Source: JALFST01 sp022779285
Lineage (GTDB): Bacteria; Bacillota; Clostridia; Tissierellales; Peptoniphilaceae
Reading direction: 5' to 3' (one strand)
DNA: 23,115 nt
Assembly: GCA_050313895.1 (NCBI GenBank)
Contig: JBNPMI010000019.1
The first letter of the stretch is position 1. Every line of letters begins with the position of its first letter. Positions 15,021 through 22,805 of this stretch are shown here, one piece after another. Below the pieces are notes generated by a model, which did not search any database, was not told the origin of the DNA, and saw only the letters and a list, made by a program, of their open reading frames with translations. The translations under genes were made by a program, and so were the position numbers.

Positions 15021-15875
15021 TTAGCGGCTGTCACGGTTGCGTTTCCTCTGCAACTCACGCTCCAAAAGTTTGATGATGGTTTCCTCCATCTGCTTCGGCG
15101 TTGTGTTCTTCGGAAAGTATTTTTTCAGCTTGCTTGTGTTGATTTTCAAGGTTTCTTTCTGGTTGCCCTTTTCCTCCGTCATAATCGCAAATATCGTATC
15201 CATGTCAAGCCGCCCGCTCTGGCTTAACTGTTTCATCCGCTGTGCCTGTGAGAGTGAGGGCGTTGCTTCTTCGCTCTCCATCGTGGCAAAGAGGTTTTCC
15301 TGCTCGTCTTTCTTCAAGAAGGACAGTTCCACCGCAGGCGTGAGGGCGATTTTCCCCTCGTCCACCATCTGCAAAATCGGCGGTATCAGTTCCGTCAGGC
15401 GGATAAAACGCTGCACGGTCATCCTGCCCACGCCGAAGCCCTGTGCCACCTTGTCGTCCGTCCGCAACTTCGTCACAACTTGTGACGAGGTTAAGTCTGT
15501 GCGGAAACCCTGCCGCTTCATGGCTTCGGATTTCATCTTGTAAGCAAACGCCCGCTCCGATGGCAGGATATTCTCACGCTGCAAATTGCTGTCTACAAGG
15601 GTGATGATGGCTCGGTCACGGTCTAAGGGCAGGACAAACGCAGGCACGGTATTTATCCCTGCAAGTTCAGAAGCACGGACACGCCGCTGTCCTGCAATCA
15701 CTTCATAACCGTCCCCGTCCTCTTTCGGGCGTGTGATTATCGGCGTGACAATGCCAAATTCCTTGATGCTTTCCGCTAACTCTGACAGTGTTTCATCTTC
15801 TGCCACATGAAACGGATTGTCGGGGAACGGGTACAAGTCTTTGGTCTTTAACACCTTAAAATCCTGTTTCTTCAT
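15021..15875 (-). CDS. ParB/Spo0J-like nuclease-fold partition protein
   Basis: The product is 284 residues. The N-terminal ParB domain (about 5-100) carries the IPxNPF-like entry (LYPFPDNPFHV) and the IAGQRRVRASELAG box, the CTP-binding motif of the family. A central helix-turn-helix segment (about 140-190: KVAQGFGVGRMTVQRFIRLTELI) is followed by a basic C-terminus. No ParA is encoded alongside, as is typical for integrative elements, where such proteins may act in maintenance, regulation or oriT processing. It starts 8 bases after the relaxase stop with AAAGG upstream. Confidence 0.92.
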   Translation of the reverse strand: MKKQDFKVLKTKDLYPFPDNPFHVAEDETLSELAESIKEFGIVTPIITRPKEDGDGYEVIAGQRRVRASELAGINTVPAFVLPLDRDRAIITLVDSNLQRENILPSERAFAYKMKSEAMKRQGFRTDLTSSQVVTKLRTDDKVAQGFGVGRMTVQRFIRLTELIPPILQMVDEGKIALTPAVELSFLKKDEQENLFATMESEEATPSLSQAQRMKQLSQSGRLDMDTIFAIMTEEKGNQKETLKINTSKLKKYFPKNTTPKQMEETIIKLLERELQRKRNRDSR

Positions 15876-15883
15876 TCACATAT

Positions 15884-16849
15884 CTACCTTTCTTTCGCTC
15901 TGCTTCTATGATTTTTCTGCAATTCTTCCAACACTTCGGGCGGTATTTTTGACAGCAGCCGCCCCATCTGCTCGTTGGTTCTCTGCAATTCAAATATCTT
16001 CTGATTCGCTTTCTGCACCTTTAGTTCCTGCTCGTACTTTTCATCACGCATACGCCCCGCATAGTCTGATTCCTGCCCAATTCTCTCTTTCAAACTGTCG
16101 ATATACGCCTGCTGTTTCCCGATTTCCTTAGAGAATTTCTCCACGTCTGGCAGCCATGCAGAGAGTAAATCTAACGCTTTATCCCTTTTCTTCCCTGCGT
16201 TAAAGGCGTTGATGTCGGATAGGGCAGACACGATTTCTTCATACTGTTTATCAAGCCTGCCGCCTAATTTATAGAGCCATGTGGGGACGTGTTTCCGCTT
16301 GGTTTCCATTGAGGACTGCCCCCGTTCAAGCTGATTCCACCGTGAGGACATCCGCTCATGGTAGGCGGTCTGCCACTCGGATAATGATTTCTGGTTGCCT
16401 AAGATAGCTTTCGCTGACAGCTTATTGTCTGGCGTAATCGGCACAAAGCAGAGGTGCATATGGGGCGTTCTCTCGTCCATATGGACGACAGCGGAGAGGA
16501 TATTCTGCTTTCCAACACGCTCCGAAATGAAGTCAAGAGCCGTCTGGAAATACGCTTTTTGTTCTTCGGGCGGTAACTGGTTCATAAATTCTGGTGAAGC
16601 TGTGATGAGCGTTTCCACCATCATCACGCTGTCTTTCCTTGTCCTGCACCCCGCTTCGGCTACCATGCGGTTAATCTCTTTCTTGTAGGTGTACTTTGGT
16701 GGTGCTATGAGATGGTAATTGTTTTTAGAGCGTTCCATATCTATATCTGGGTTGCTTTTGTAGGCTTCTTTCTTCCGCTCGTTGTGGCGTTCACAAGCCG
16801 CAACGCCGCCCGCTTTTCGTTTCTGGAAACGCAGGATTGCATAAGGCAT
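15884..16849 (-). CDS. MobV-family relaxase
   Basis: From the ATG at 16849 (AGGAGG upstream) the product is 321 residues. The first segment (MPYAILRFQKRKAGG, with RHNER) corresponds to MobV motif I. VHMDERTPHMHLCFVPI at about 122-138 is the metal-binding motif III (HxDE..PHxH). The C-terminal half is a coiled coil (about 225-310). A longer reading to 17020 only adds translated repeat DNA. The protein nicks the oriT, leads one strand into the recipient and religates it. The adjacent intergenic region carries a pMV158-type nick sequence, matching this family. Confidence 0.94.
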   Translation of the reverse strand: MPYAILRFQKRKAGGVAACERHNERKKEAYKSNPDIDMERSKNNYHLIAPPKYTYKKEINRMVAEAGCRTRKDSVMMVETLITASPEFMNQLPPEEQKAYFQTALDFISERVGKQNILSAVVHMDERTPHMHLCFVPITPDNKLSAKAILGNQKSLSEWQTAYHERMSSRWNQLERGQSSMETKRKHVPTWLYKLGGRLDKQYEEIVSALSDINAFNAGKKRDKALDLLSAWLPDVEKFSKEIGKQQAYIDSLKERIGQESDYAGRMRDEKYEQELKVQKANQKIFELQRTNEQMGRLLSKIPPEVLEELQKNHRSRAKER

Positions 16850-16890
16850 AGGCGGATTCCTCCTTTCTTTCGGCGGGTGACCGTCCTTTG

Positions 16891-16935
16891 GGGTGACAGC
16901 GGTGACGGTGGTGACAGCAGTTTTGGGATACCCCC
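16891..16935 (+). repeat. Repeat R1 (left pair, oriT region)
   Basis: About 45 bp built from GGTGAC-type triplet units followed by TTTTGGGATACCCCC. It is the direct partner of R2 and the inverse of R3 and R4. It lies just upstream of the relaxase start. Confidence 0.75.
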
Positions 16936-16970
16936 TGCCGACTGCCGCAACTGTCACCCTCACCCCCTGC

Positions 16971-17013
16971 ATGACGGTCATGTCGATGATGACGGTGTTT
17001 TTGGGATACCCCC
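16971..17013 (+). repeat. Repeat R2 (left pair, oriT region)
   Basis: Diverged direct copy of R1: a GATGACGGTG-type head and the same TTTTTGGGATACCCCC tail. Confidence 0.65.
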
Positions 17014-17119
17014 CTCGCAAGAGCCGTCACCGTCATGCCGCCATTCTTTTATCCGAAGCCGTAAGGCGTAGGATAGCAGGGCACAGCCCTGCCTTAAGGG
17101 AGTCCAGAGGGAACGTCTG

Positions 17120-17166
17120 GCACACGACTTTGCAGGGCAAAGTGTAGTGTGTTACACCCTGTAAAC
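17120..17166 (+). other. oriT with pMV158-type nick site
   Basis: A 7-bp hairpin ACTTTGC (17127-17133) / GCAAAGT (17137-17143) is followed directly by TAGTGTG/TTA (17145-17154), which is the nick sequence of the pMV158 (MobV) origin of transfer. The flanks GCACAC before and TTACAC after also match the layout of that origin. The predicted nick is after G17151 on the plus strand. A second strong stem (AGTCGGAAAAATC/GATTTTTCTGACCG, about 17168-17201) lies just downstream. The relaxase gene beside it is of the matching family. Confidence 0.75.
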
Positions 17167-17293
17167 GCAGTCGGAAAAATCGGAATGATTTTTCTGACCG
17201 CAGGGGTGGTTTTACACGACCGAAAAGGGCGAGTAAATCTCACGCCTGCATTTTGCGTTTACGGGGTGTTCTCCCGTAGGGATGACAGCGGCA

Positions 17294-17336
17294 GGGTATC
17301 CTAAAATCACTGTCACCACCGTCACTGCTGTCACCC
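17294..17336 (-). repeat. Repeat R3 (right pair, inverted)
   Basis: GGGTATCC followed by TGTCACCACCGTCACTGCTG and a CACCC end: the reverse complement of R1 with few differences. It lies on the helicase side of oriT. Confidence 0.75.
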
Positions 17337-17373
17337 GCAGGGCAGAGCCGCCAGCTTTACATGGCTTTAAGCG

Positions 17374-18399
17374 TCAATGACAGTAACAGGGGGGTATCCT
17401 AATATCGCTGTCACCACCATCACCGCTGTCACCCGCCCTCCTTGCAAGGGCAATCCGCCTGCCGTCTTTCCTGCGGCTGTACTGGTAGCAGATACGGTTC
17501 TCGCTTAAAAATGTGGTGCGGTATTCATTCAGCCATTTCGTAATCACCGTGGGTATGGTTTCCGTTTCCCCCATAGCGGCTAACAGTTCCGTTGCCGTGC
17601 CTATCCATTCTTCCTTATCCCTCATAAAATCCACCAACCGAAAAAGGACATCTGGTATCGTTTCTTTCGCAAGCTGCTCCTGCGTTTTCCGCTCCACAAG
17701 CTCCCAACGGCAATCACGGAAACGCAGCGTGTATTCCTGATAAGGCGTGTCCCTGCCCGTCACATACAGCTTGGCGGTGTCAGACGCACGTTTCTCCTTT
17801 TCCAGAACAAAGGTAGCGTCCGCACTCCCCGTTAATCCTGTCGTCCCAGACACCTTGTTGAACACGTCGCTGTCATTCTGCTTTCGGATGTGGTGTACGA
17901 CAATGACCGCCAGAGAGTGCCTGTCGGCAAAGTCTTTGATGAGGGAGATGTCCCCATAGTCGCTTGCATAGGCATTGTCTTTTGAAGCTGTACGGACTTT
18001 CTGCAAGGTATCAATGACAATGAGCCTGCTGTCTGGGTAATCTTTCAGATAATCTTCAAGCTGCACGATAAGACCGTCTGACAGCTTGCAGCTTGCCACG
18101 GCAAAGTGGAGCCGCCCGCTTGCTTCGTCCGTCAAACGAAATAACCTGTCCTGTATGCGGCAGAACGTGTCCTCAAGGCAGAGGTAAAGCACATCGCCCT
18201 CCATTGTCGGCATATCCCATAAAGGGATTCCCTGCGACACGCATAAGCATAGCTTCAGCATGAGCCAGCTTTTGCCTATCTTCTGTGAGCCGCAGAACAG
18301 CGATAAGCCTGTCGGGATAAGGCTGTCCACCACAAAGGATGGTTTCTCAAGCGGTTCATAAAGGAGCGTTTCGGCGTTGACTGTCTGTAACTTCTGCAT
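17374..18399 (-). CDS. RecA-fold replicative helicase (RepA-like AAA ATPase)
   Basis: The product is 341 residues. Walker A is GSQKIGKS (37-44), Walker B is LIVID (126-130), and a sensor segment VIVVHHIRK follows near 163; together these define a hexameric RepA/DnaB-type ATPase. Such proteins unwind DNA at plasmid origins and in mobilizable elements may drive rolling or theta replication of the excised circle. The C-terminal 20 residues are low-complexity (Gly/Asp) and come from repeat R4. The ATG follows AAAGGAGGAAAG and overlaps the tail of a 28-codon ORF. With the repeats and oriT at its end, it sits at a combined replication and transfer locus. Confidence 0.9.
   Translation of the reverse strand: MQKLQTVNAETLLYEPLEKPSFVVDSLIPTGLSLFCGSQKIGKSWLMLKLCLCVSQGIPLWDMPTMEGDVLYLCLEDTFCRIQDRLFRLTDEASGRLHFAVASCKLSDGLIVQLEDYLKDYPDSRLIVIDTLQKVRTASKDNAYASDYGDISLIKDFADRHSLAVIVVHHIRKQNDSDVFNKVSGTTGLTGSADATFVLEKEKRASDTAKLYVTGRDTPYQEYTLRFRDCRWELVERKTQEQLAKETIPDVLFRLVDFMRDKEEWIGTATELLAAMGETETIPTVITKWLNEYRTTFLSENRICYQYSRRKDGRRIALARRAGDSGDGGDSDIRIPPCYCH
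17389..17434 (-). repeat. Repeat R4 (right pair, inverted; inside the helicase gene)
   Basis: A second inverted copy, GGGGGGTATCC followed by CGCTGTCACCACCATCACCG. It overlaps the end of the helicase gene and encodes its last residues (AGDSGDGGDSDIRIPP). Confidence 0.75.
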
Positions 18400-18442
18400 G
18401 GCTTTCCTCCTTTCGGGCGGTGTCTTTGTTTTCGTTGCACAT
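18356..18442 (-). CDS. Small ORF overlapping the helicase start (28 aa)
   Basis: ATG (18440-18442) is preceded by TAAGGAGG at good spacing and encodes a polar peptide (MCNENKDTARKEESHAEV) ending at TGA 18356-18358. It spans the helicase ribosome site and start in another frame, so its translation would affect helicase initiation. It could be a coupling peptide rather than a functional protein. Confidence 0.45.
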   Translation of the reverse strand: MCNENKDTARKEESHAEVTDSQRRNAPL

Positions 18443-18553
18443 AGGCGTTGACCTCCTTAAAAATAGATTTACTCCCACGGAAAAAAGTGAGAGTATGTAA
18501 TGCCGCCAATCCCACACAAATAAAAAACAGATTTCTTTTTCGGGCGGTGTCGG

Positions 18554-19028
18554 TCACGGTTGGAGATATTTCTTCAATTTCCGCCTTTACTTTCTCCTTT
18601 GCAATCGCAACAGATTTCTGTATTGCCGAAGCGGTGCAATGCTCCATAGCGGCGATTTGGTAAAAATTGAACTCATACTCGTAGTAGAGCAGGAAACGCC
18701 GCCTTTGTATCTCTGGAAGGCTCCCAACCGCCTTATAGAGCGTTTCATTCCGTTCTTCCTCAACCATGCGTTCATCAAGGCTCTTAGGCACACGCAACGC
18801 CCGTCTGTAAAGGGTTTCGTCCCATACCTCGTTAAACTCCCTGTGCCGCTCGTCCCATTAGAAAAGATTCCTGTTCCTGCGCTCCATCTGCCGAAACTCC
18901 ATAAAGAACTGTTCCGACACTTCCAACTCGTGGGATTTGCCCTGCCCGTCCTTAAAGCTGATAAAATACCTTGTGCCGCTTTCCGTGGATTCCTCCCGAA
19001 GCGTGTATGCCTTAACCCTGTATGCCAT
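18554..19028 (-). pseudogene. Sigma-region-4-like regulator, broken by an ochre codon and a likely frameshift
   Basis: Translation from ATG 19028 (AGGAGG upstream) gives MAYRVKAYTLREES and ends after RRNRNLF at TAA 18858-18860. The same frame continues without a break (WDERHREFNEVWDETLYRR, then LPEIQRRRFLLYYEYEFNFYQIAAMEHCTASAIQKSVA, a sigma region 4 helix-turn-helix). Near 18575, removing one base would give a neat end (KKYLQP then TGA at 18554-18556); as written, the frame runs on for about 90 codons into the helicase gene. A CAA-to-TAA change is the simplest cause of the first lesion. It lies between another regulator and the helicase, in the position where such elements normally have an intact copy. 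Confidence 0.8.
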
Positions 19029-19111
19029 CCTGTTGTCCTCCTGCAAAAAATGAGTGAGGGGATTTCCATCCCTCACCCAGTAGCCCGCAGGATGGCAGGC
19101 TGTTTTAGAAG

Positions 19112-19537
19112 CTATAAAATTTTCCGCAGCTTCTTCCGCAGATGGTCTAACCTCGCATAGATGGCACCAGTCGTCAAATGCACAAGCGGGGCAATCTCCT
19201 TTGTGGAATACCCCTGCATTTTCAGCAGGACGATTTTCAAGGTACGCCCGTCCACCGTGACTAATACTTGATAGAGATTTTCGCTCTCAATCTCTTCCAG
19301 TAACTCCGCAACCGTACCCACTTCCGCCTGCCGCTCCCTGCCTGCCATGTCCTCAAGATATTCCGCAACGTCATTCGTCCATCGGTAAAACCGCCTGTTG
19401 GAATTGAAGTCTGCCCTGTCCGCCATGCGTATCTGCTCAATGGTCGCTTCATCAACGCCGCACTCACGCAGCAGCTTTTCCTCCGCTTCTTTCCAGATAC
19501 GCCATTTCCTGTCCTCCCGTCCGTGGTTGTATGCCAT
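19112..19537 (-). CDS. Sigma-70 region 4-like DNA-binding protein
   Basis: From the ATG at 19537 (GGAGG 8 bases upstream; an upstream TTG overlaps that site and is rejected) the product is 141 residues. The C-terminal third (about 100-141: LKIVLLKMQGYSTKEIAPLVHLTTGAIYARLDHLRKKLRKIL) is a clear region-4 helix-turn-helix. The N-terminal part is charged and helical (RKWRIWKEAEEKLLRECG) with FYRWTNDVAEYLED. There is no region 2, so it is not a full sigma factor and more likely regulates element genes. It is second of three related regulators in a row. Confidence 0.82.
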   Translation of the reverse strand: MAYNHGREDRKWRIWKEAEEKLLRECGVDEATIEQIRMADRADFNSNRRFYRWTNDVAEYLEDMAGRERQAEVGTVAELLEEIESENLYQVLVTVDGRTLKIVLLKMQGYSTKEIAPLVHLTTGAIYARLDHLRKKLRKIL

Positions 19538-19573
19538 TCTTACTTCCTCCAATCAGAATTGATTGAGAGGGCA

Positions 19574-19617
19574 GAGAAAAGCCCCCTCATCTTCCCAAAG
19601 GAAAAAACAAGGGGGCT
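19574..19617 (-). terminator. Terminator between two regulator genes
   Basis: On the minus strand, AGCCCCCT (19617-19610) pairs with AGGGGGCT (19587-19580) and is followed by TTTTCTC. It separates the first regulator from the downstream regulator-helicase block and may act as an attenuator. Confidence 0.75.
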
Positions 19618-19631
19618 GAACGCCTTAAATT

Positions 19632-20144
19632 TTAATTTTCTATTATCTTTCTTAGTTTTATTAGGATTCTGGCTTTGCGTTTGTTTACAACGCTCTGGGT
19701 TATGCCCAACCTCGCCCCGACTTCACGCTCGGAAAGTCCGTCAAAAAAGATTGCCTGTATCAGCTCCTGTTCACTATCCGACAGCAAAGGCAGGGCGGCT
19801 TTCAGCCTGTCCACCATGACCGCATTGACAACGGTTTCTGCAATGTCCACCGCTTCATCAGTGATAAAGTCCAGAGGATTCCCCTCGCTGTCCGTAAATC
19901 CGTCGAGAGATAGCAGTCTATTCTTTGTATCTAATTTTTGCAGATAACGCCACCGTTCCTTGTCACGGTAGAAGTCTGTGTATTGCTCCCTCACGACTTC
20001 AAGCAGACAGCCTTGAATGGGGATAAACAGCTTGTCCATATAGGTCTGGTCGGATTCCCTGCAACGGCAGAACTCCGTGTAGGATAATTCCACATAGCCG
20101 CCACTTTCTCTGATATATACCTTTCTTGGTGCATATTTCACCAT
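19632..20144 (-). CDS. Sigma-70 region 4-like regulator
   Basis: From the ATG at 20144 (GGGAGG upstream; the longer reading from 20207 adds residues without a ribosome site) the product is 170 residues. A short N-terminal beta segment (KYAPRKVYIRESGGYVELSY) and a helical middle lead to a C-terminal region-4 helix-turn-helix (about 125-168: LSDSEQELIQAIFFDGLSEREVGARLGITQSVVNKRKARILIKL). Proteins like this occur between tet and the transfer genes in Tn916-like and related elements. It is flanked by terminators on both sides, so it may be its own transcription unit. Confidence 0.85.
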   Translation of the reverse strand: MVKYAPRKVYIRESGGYVELSYTEFCRCRESDQTYMDKLFIPIQGCLLEVVREQYTDFYRDKERWRYLQKLDTKNRLLSLDGFTDSEGNPLDFITDEAVDIAETVVNAVMVDRLKAALPLLSDSEQELIQAIFFDGLSEREVGARLGITQSVVNKRKARILIKLRKIIEN

Positions 20145-20250
20145 AAATACCTCCCATCTGAATTTTTGAAATGTAAAAAATCCAGATGGAGAGGCGGAGA
20201 ACGACACCGCATATCAGAAACAGCCCTACGGCACTTTCCAACAAAAATCG

Positions 20251-20290
20251 ACAAAAGAAAAACCGCAAAGGCTCTGTGACCTTTACGGTT
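20251..20290 (-). terminator. Terminator/attenuator upstream of the first regulator
   Basis: On the minus strand, AACCGTAAAGG (20290-20280) pairs with CCTTTGCGGTT (20271-20261, one mismatch) and is followed by TTTCTTTTGT. A possible promoter (TTGAAA, 18 bases, TACAAT) lies upstream at about 20307-20336, which would make this hairpin a leader attenuator for the regulator gene. Confidence 0.7.
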
Positions 20291-20462
20291 ATAGGAAATA
20301 GTAATTCTATTGTATGGAGATTGTACTTCTACTTTCAAGGTGAGAAGTACCGTTGCACTGGCAGAAATTTTTTTAACTGGTTTCCTGCCGTTCTCTGATA
20401 TGCTATGTATTGATAAATTTTGCTTCGTATGAGCAGATAGATAACTGCCCGAAAAAAGGACA

Positions 20463-20501
20463 TAAAAAAATCCCTCCAAATTTAAAAACAAATTCAGAGG
20501 G
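20463..20501 (-). terminator. Rho-independent terminator
   Basis: On the minus strand, CCCTC-TG-AATTT pairs with AAATT-TG-GAGGG, followed by a seven-T run after A. No gene is visible between 20145 and 20583; that stretch holds three terminator-like hairpins and the possible promoter only. Confidence 0.75.
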
Positions 20502-20583
20502 TAATTTAGGGTATAACAAAATAACCCACCCGAATATCGTTTTTTTTATTTGGTGAGTTTGTTCTTTCAAATACGAAACAAAA

Positions 20584-20626
20584 AGAGCCGATGATTCGTG
20601 AATTGTTCCACAATTTCATCGGCTCT
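20584..20626 (-). terminator. Terminator after the KTR gene
   Basis: On the minus strand, AGAGCCGATGA (20626-20616) pairs with TCATCGGCTCT (20594-20584), followed by TTTTTG. It lies six bases after the KTR stop and ends the tet-KTR transcript. Confidence 0.85.
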
Positions 20627-20631
20627 GCGTC

Positions 20632-20805
20632 TTAAGCGTCTGGCTCTTTGATGACAGTTATCTTCAAGTTGTCAACTTTAATCAATCTTTCTTGTCTGCA
20701 TTTTGGACAATAAAGGGGATAATTCTCCAAAACAGTGTCCTTCCTAATTTTATTACGGGTTTTGCTCCCACAAACAGGACACAATATCCATTCGCATTTC
20801 ATCAT
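20632..20805 (-). CDS. Cysteine-rich KTR domain protein
   Basis: The product is 57 residues and contains CPVCGSKTRNKIR, then YCPKCRQERLIKV and KITVIKEPDA. It has two CxxC knuckles and the KTR signature of the small zinc-ribbon protein regularly found just after tet(M/O/W/32)-type genes. Its role is unknown. It starts 51 bases after the tet stop and shares its transcript. The preferred start is the first of two ATGs (20805). Confidence 0.92.
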   Translation of the reverse strand: MMKCEWILCPVCGSKTRNKIRKDTVLENYPLYCPKCRQERLIKVDNLKITVIKEPDA

Positions 20806-20856
20806 AATTAGTCTCTAATCCTTTCAAATCTCATTTTATATGACTTTTGCAAGCTG

Positions 20857-22776
20857 TTAAGCTAACTTGTGGAACATATGCCGAACCTTATCTATACGGC
20901 TATTCGGGCGGCGGGGTTGGCAAATAAATTTACCAATAGCTGGCTGGTATCCTTTTAACTCTGTCAAGCAGACTCCCTGCCCATTTGTGAAATAAGTTAA
21001 ATCGTTCCTGTATTCTTGAATACATCTAGCAGGGATTTCTCCTTTCAGAATGACCTCGTCATTCTTTATCTGAGTACTTACAATATCTGCACAATACCTT
21101 GGAGCATCATGATACGCCCGTGAGAGATATTCCTGCGGTGCATAAATTTCAAAGTGGAGATATGGCTCTAATAGTTCTGTCCCTGCTTTTTTTAAAGCCT
21201 GCTCCAATACGATAGGGGAAAGCAGCCGAAAGTCTGCGGGGGTACTTACAGGACTATAATACAATCCATATTCAAAACAGATTTTACAGTCTGTCACTTT
21301 CCATCCATACAGCCCCTGCTCGCAGCCATAAAGAACCCCCTCCATAACCGCATTTTGGAACGATTGGTTTAAATATCCAAGTGAAACTCTGCTTTCATAC
21401 TGCACTCCGCTTCCAATAGGGAGCGGCTCTATGGACAACCCGACAGAAGCCCAGAAAGGATTTGGCGGGACTTCTATGTGGATGGTATATTCTGCTTTTC
21501 TAAGCGGTCTTTCCATATATATAACAGTAGGCTCTTTTATTTCTGCCTCCACATGGTATTTTTCCTCAAGGATGGCACAAATGACTTCCATCTGCACATT
21601 CCCCAAAAAAGAAAGTATAATCTCATGCGTTGTAGTATCCACATAATATTTTAAAAGAGGGTCGCCATCTGAAATTTCTGTAAGTGCCCCAAGCAATATT
21701 TCCCGCTGTTCAGATTTCTTTACTGCAATCGTTGTTTGGAGCATAGGGAGAGGATTTTCAATAAATTTTCTCTGCGGCAACAGCATTTCGTTCCCCAAAA
21801 TACTGTTTAGCTGCAAAACATCATTTGGTAAAATTACAATATCACCAGAGCAGGCTGTATCGGATGAATATAATTCACCGTTTGTCGGAACACACATCTC
21901 TGTGATTTTTATTTTCTCTTTTTCAGATATTTTAATAACATCCCTCAAATGCAATGTTCCGCTATATATACGCACATAAACAAAACGCCGCCTTTTCTCT
22001 GAATATTCAATCTTAAAAACCTGCCCGCATAGTTCAGATTGACCTTCAGGCGTTGATGAATAAAACTTACTGGCAATCACTTCTATAAGCTGCCGAATCC
22101 CCAGATTGTTTTTAGCACTTCCGTGATAAACGGGAAATAACGTTCCGTTTTGGAATCTCCTGTTTTCTTCCTGTTCCAGTTCTGACATTTTAAACGGTTT
22201 CCCTGACATATATTTCTCTAATAGTTCATCGTTTCCCATAATTACCGCATCCCACTGTTCCATATCGTCATTGTCCGTTACATTTATATGGGGATGCTGC
22301 CCAACCTTTTGCTTCACTATAATTTCCGAAGAAAGCTTTGCTTTCATTTCTTGATATACCATTGGCAAATCAATCCCCTCTTGGTCAATTTTATTGATGA
22401 AAAAAATTGTCGGAATCTTCATTGTCTGTAGTGCATGAAACAGTATACGGGTCTGTGCCTGTATGCCATCCTTTGCAGAAACTAATAATACTGCTCCGTC
22501 TAATACGGATAAAGAACGGTATACTTCCGCCAAAAAATCCATATGGCCTGGCGTATCTATAATGTTGACTTTTACATCCTCCCACTGAAAAGATGTCACT
22601 GCTGTCTGGATAGTGATTCCCCTTTGACGCTCCAAATTCATTGTATCTGTCCTTGTTGTGCCTTTATCTACGCTCCCTGGTTCTGCAATTGCACCACTGG
22701 TATACAATAAACTCTCCGTTAATGTTGTCTTTCCTGCGTCAACGTGAGCCAGAATGCCTAAGTTAATTATTTTCAT
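20857..22776 (-). CDS. tet(O/32/O): Ribosomal protection tetracycline resistance protein, Tet(O)-type mosaic
   Basis: The product is 639 residues, the family length. The GTPase domain has AHVDAGKTTLT (10-20), DTPGH (about 74-78) and NKID (about 128-131); the C-terminal end RPNSRIDKVRHMFHKLA is that of Tet(O). It is an EF-G-like GTPase that removes tetracycline from the ribosome. Comparing from memory, the first 115 or so and the last 250 or more residues read as Tet(O), while about 117-245 (TMKIPTIFFINKIDQEGIDL, GQHPHINV, FKMSELEQ, RQLIEVIASKFYSS) carry the residues I associate with Tet(32). That points to an O/32/O mosaic, but without alignment the breakpoints and the symbol are provisional. 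AGGAGG precedes the ATG. Confidence 0.88.
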   Translation of the reverse strand: MKIINLGILAHVDAGKTTLTESLLYTSGAIAEPGSVDKGTTRTDTMNLERQRGITIQTAVTSFQWEDVKVNIIDTPGHMDFLAEVYRSLSVLDGAVLLVSAKDGIQAQTRILFHALQTMKIPTIFFINKIDQEGIDLPMVYQEMKAKLSSEIIVKQKVGQHPHINVTDNDDMEQWDAVIMGNDELLEKYMSGKPFKMSELEQEENRRFQNGTLFPVYHGSAKNNLGIRQLIEVIASKFYSSTPEGQSELCGQVFKIEYSEKRRRFVYVRIYSGTLHLRDVIKISEKEKIKITEMCVPTNGELYSSDTACSGDIVILPNDVLQLNSILGNEMLLPQRKFIENPLPMLQTTIAVKKSEQREILLGALTEISDGDPLLKYYVDTTTHEIILSFLGNVQMEVICAILEEKYHVEAEIKEPTVIYMERPLRKAEYTIHIEVPPNPFWASVGLSIEPLPIGSGVQYESRVSLGYLNQSFQNAVMEGVLYGCEQGLYGWKVTDCKICFEYGLYYSPVSTPADFRLLSPIVLEQALKKAGTELLEPYLHFEIYAPQEYLSRAYHDAPRYCADIVSTQIKNDEVILKGEIPARCIQEYRNDLTYFTNGQGVCLTELKGYQPAIGKFICQPRRPNSRIDKVRHMFHKLA

Positions 22777-22805
22777 GTGATTTTCCTCCTATCAACACCC
22801 AAAAA

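Noticed and set aside
16850..17020. N-terminal extension of the relaxase
   Set aside because: The extra residues are translated R1 and R2 repeat DNA; the ATG at 16849 has a strong ribosome site and begins the conserved family N-terminus.
16891..17434. CRISPR-like array
   Set aside because: The repeats are few, in opposite orientations, diverged and without regular spacers; no cas genes are present.
18276..18553. C-terminal extension of the third regulator into the helicase gene
   Set aside because: It overlaps a well-supported helicase frame and resembles no domain; a frameshift near 18575 explains it better.
20138..20491. Minus-strand open frame of 117 codons upstream of the first regulator
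   Set aside because: It spans two terminator hairpins and a possible promoter, lacks a ribosome site and has no recognisable motif.
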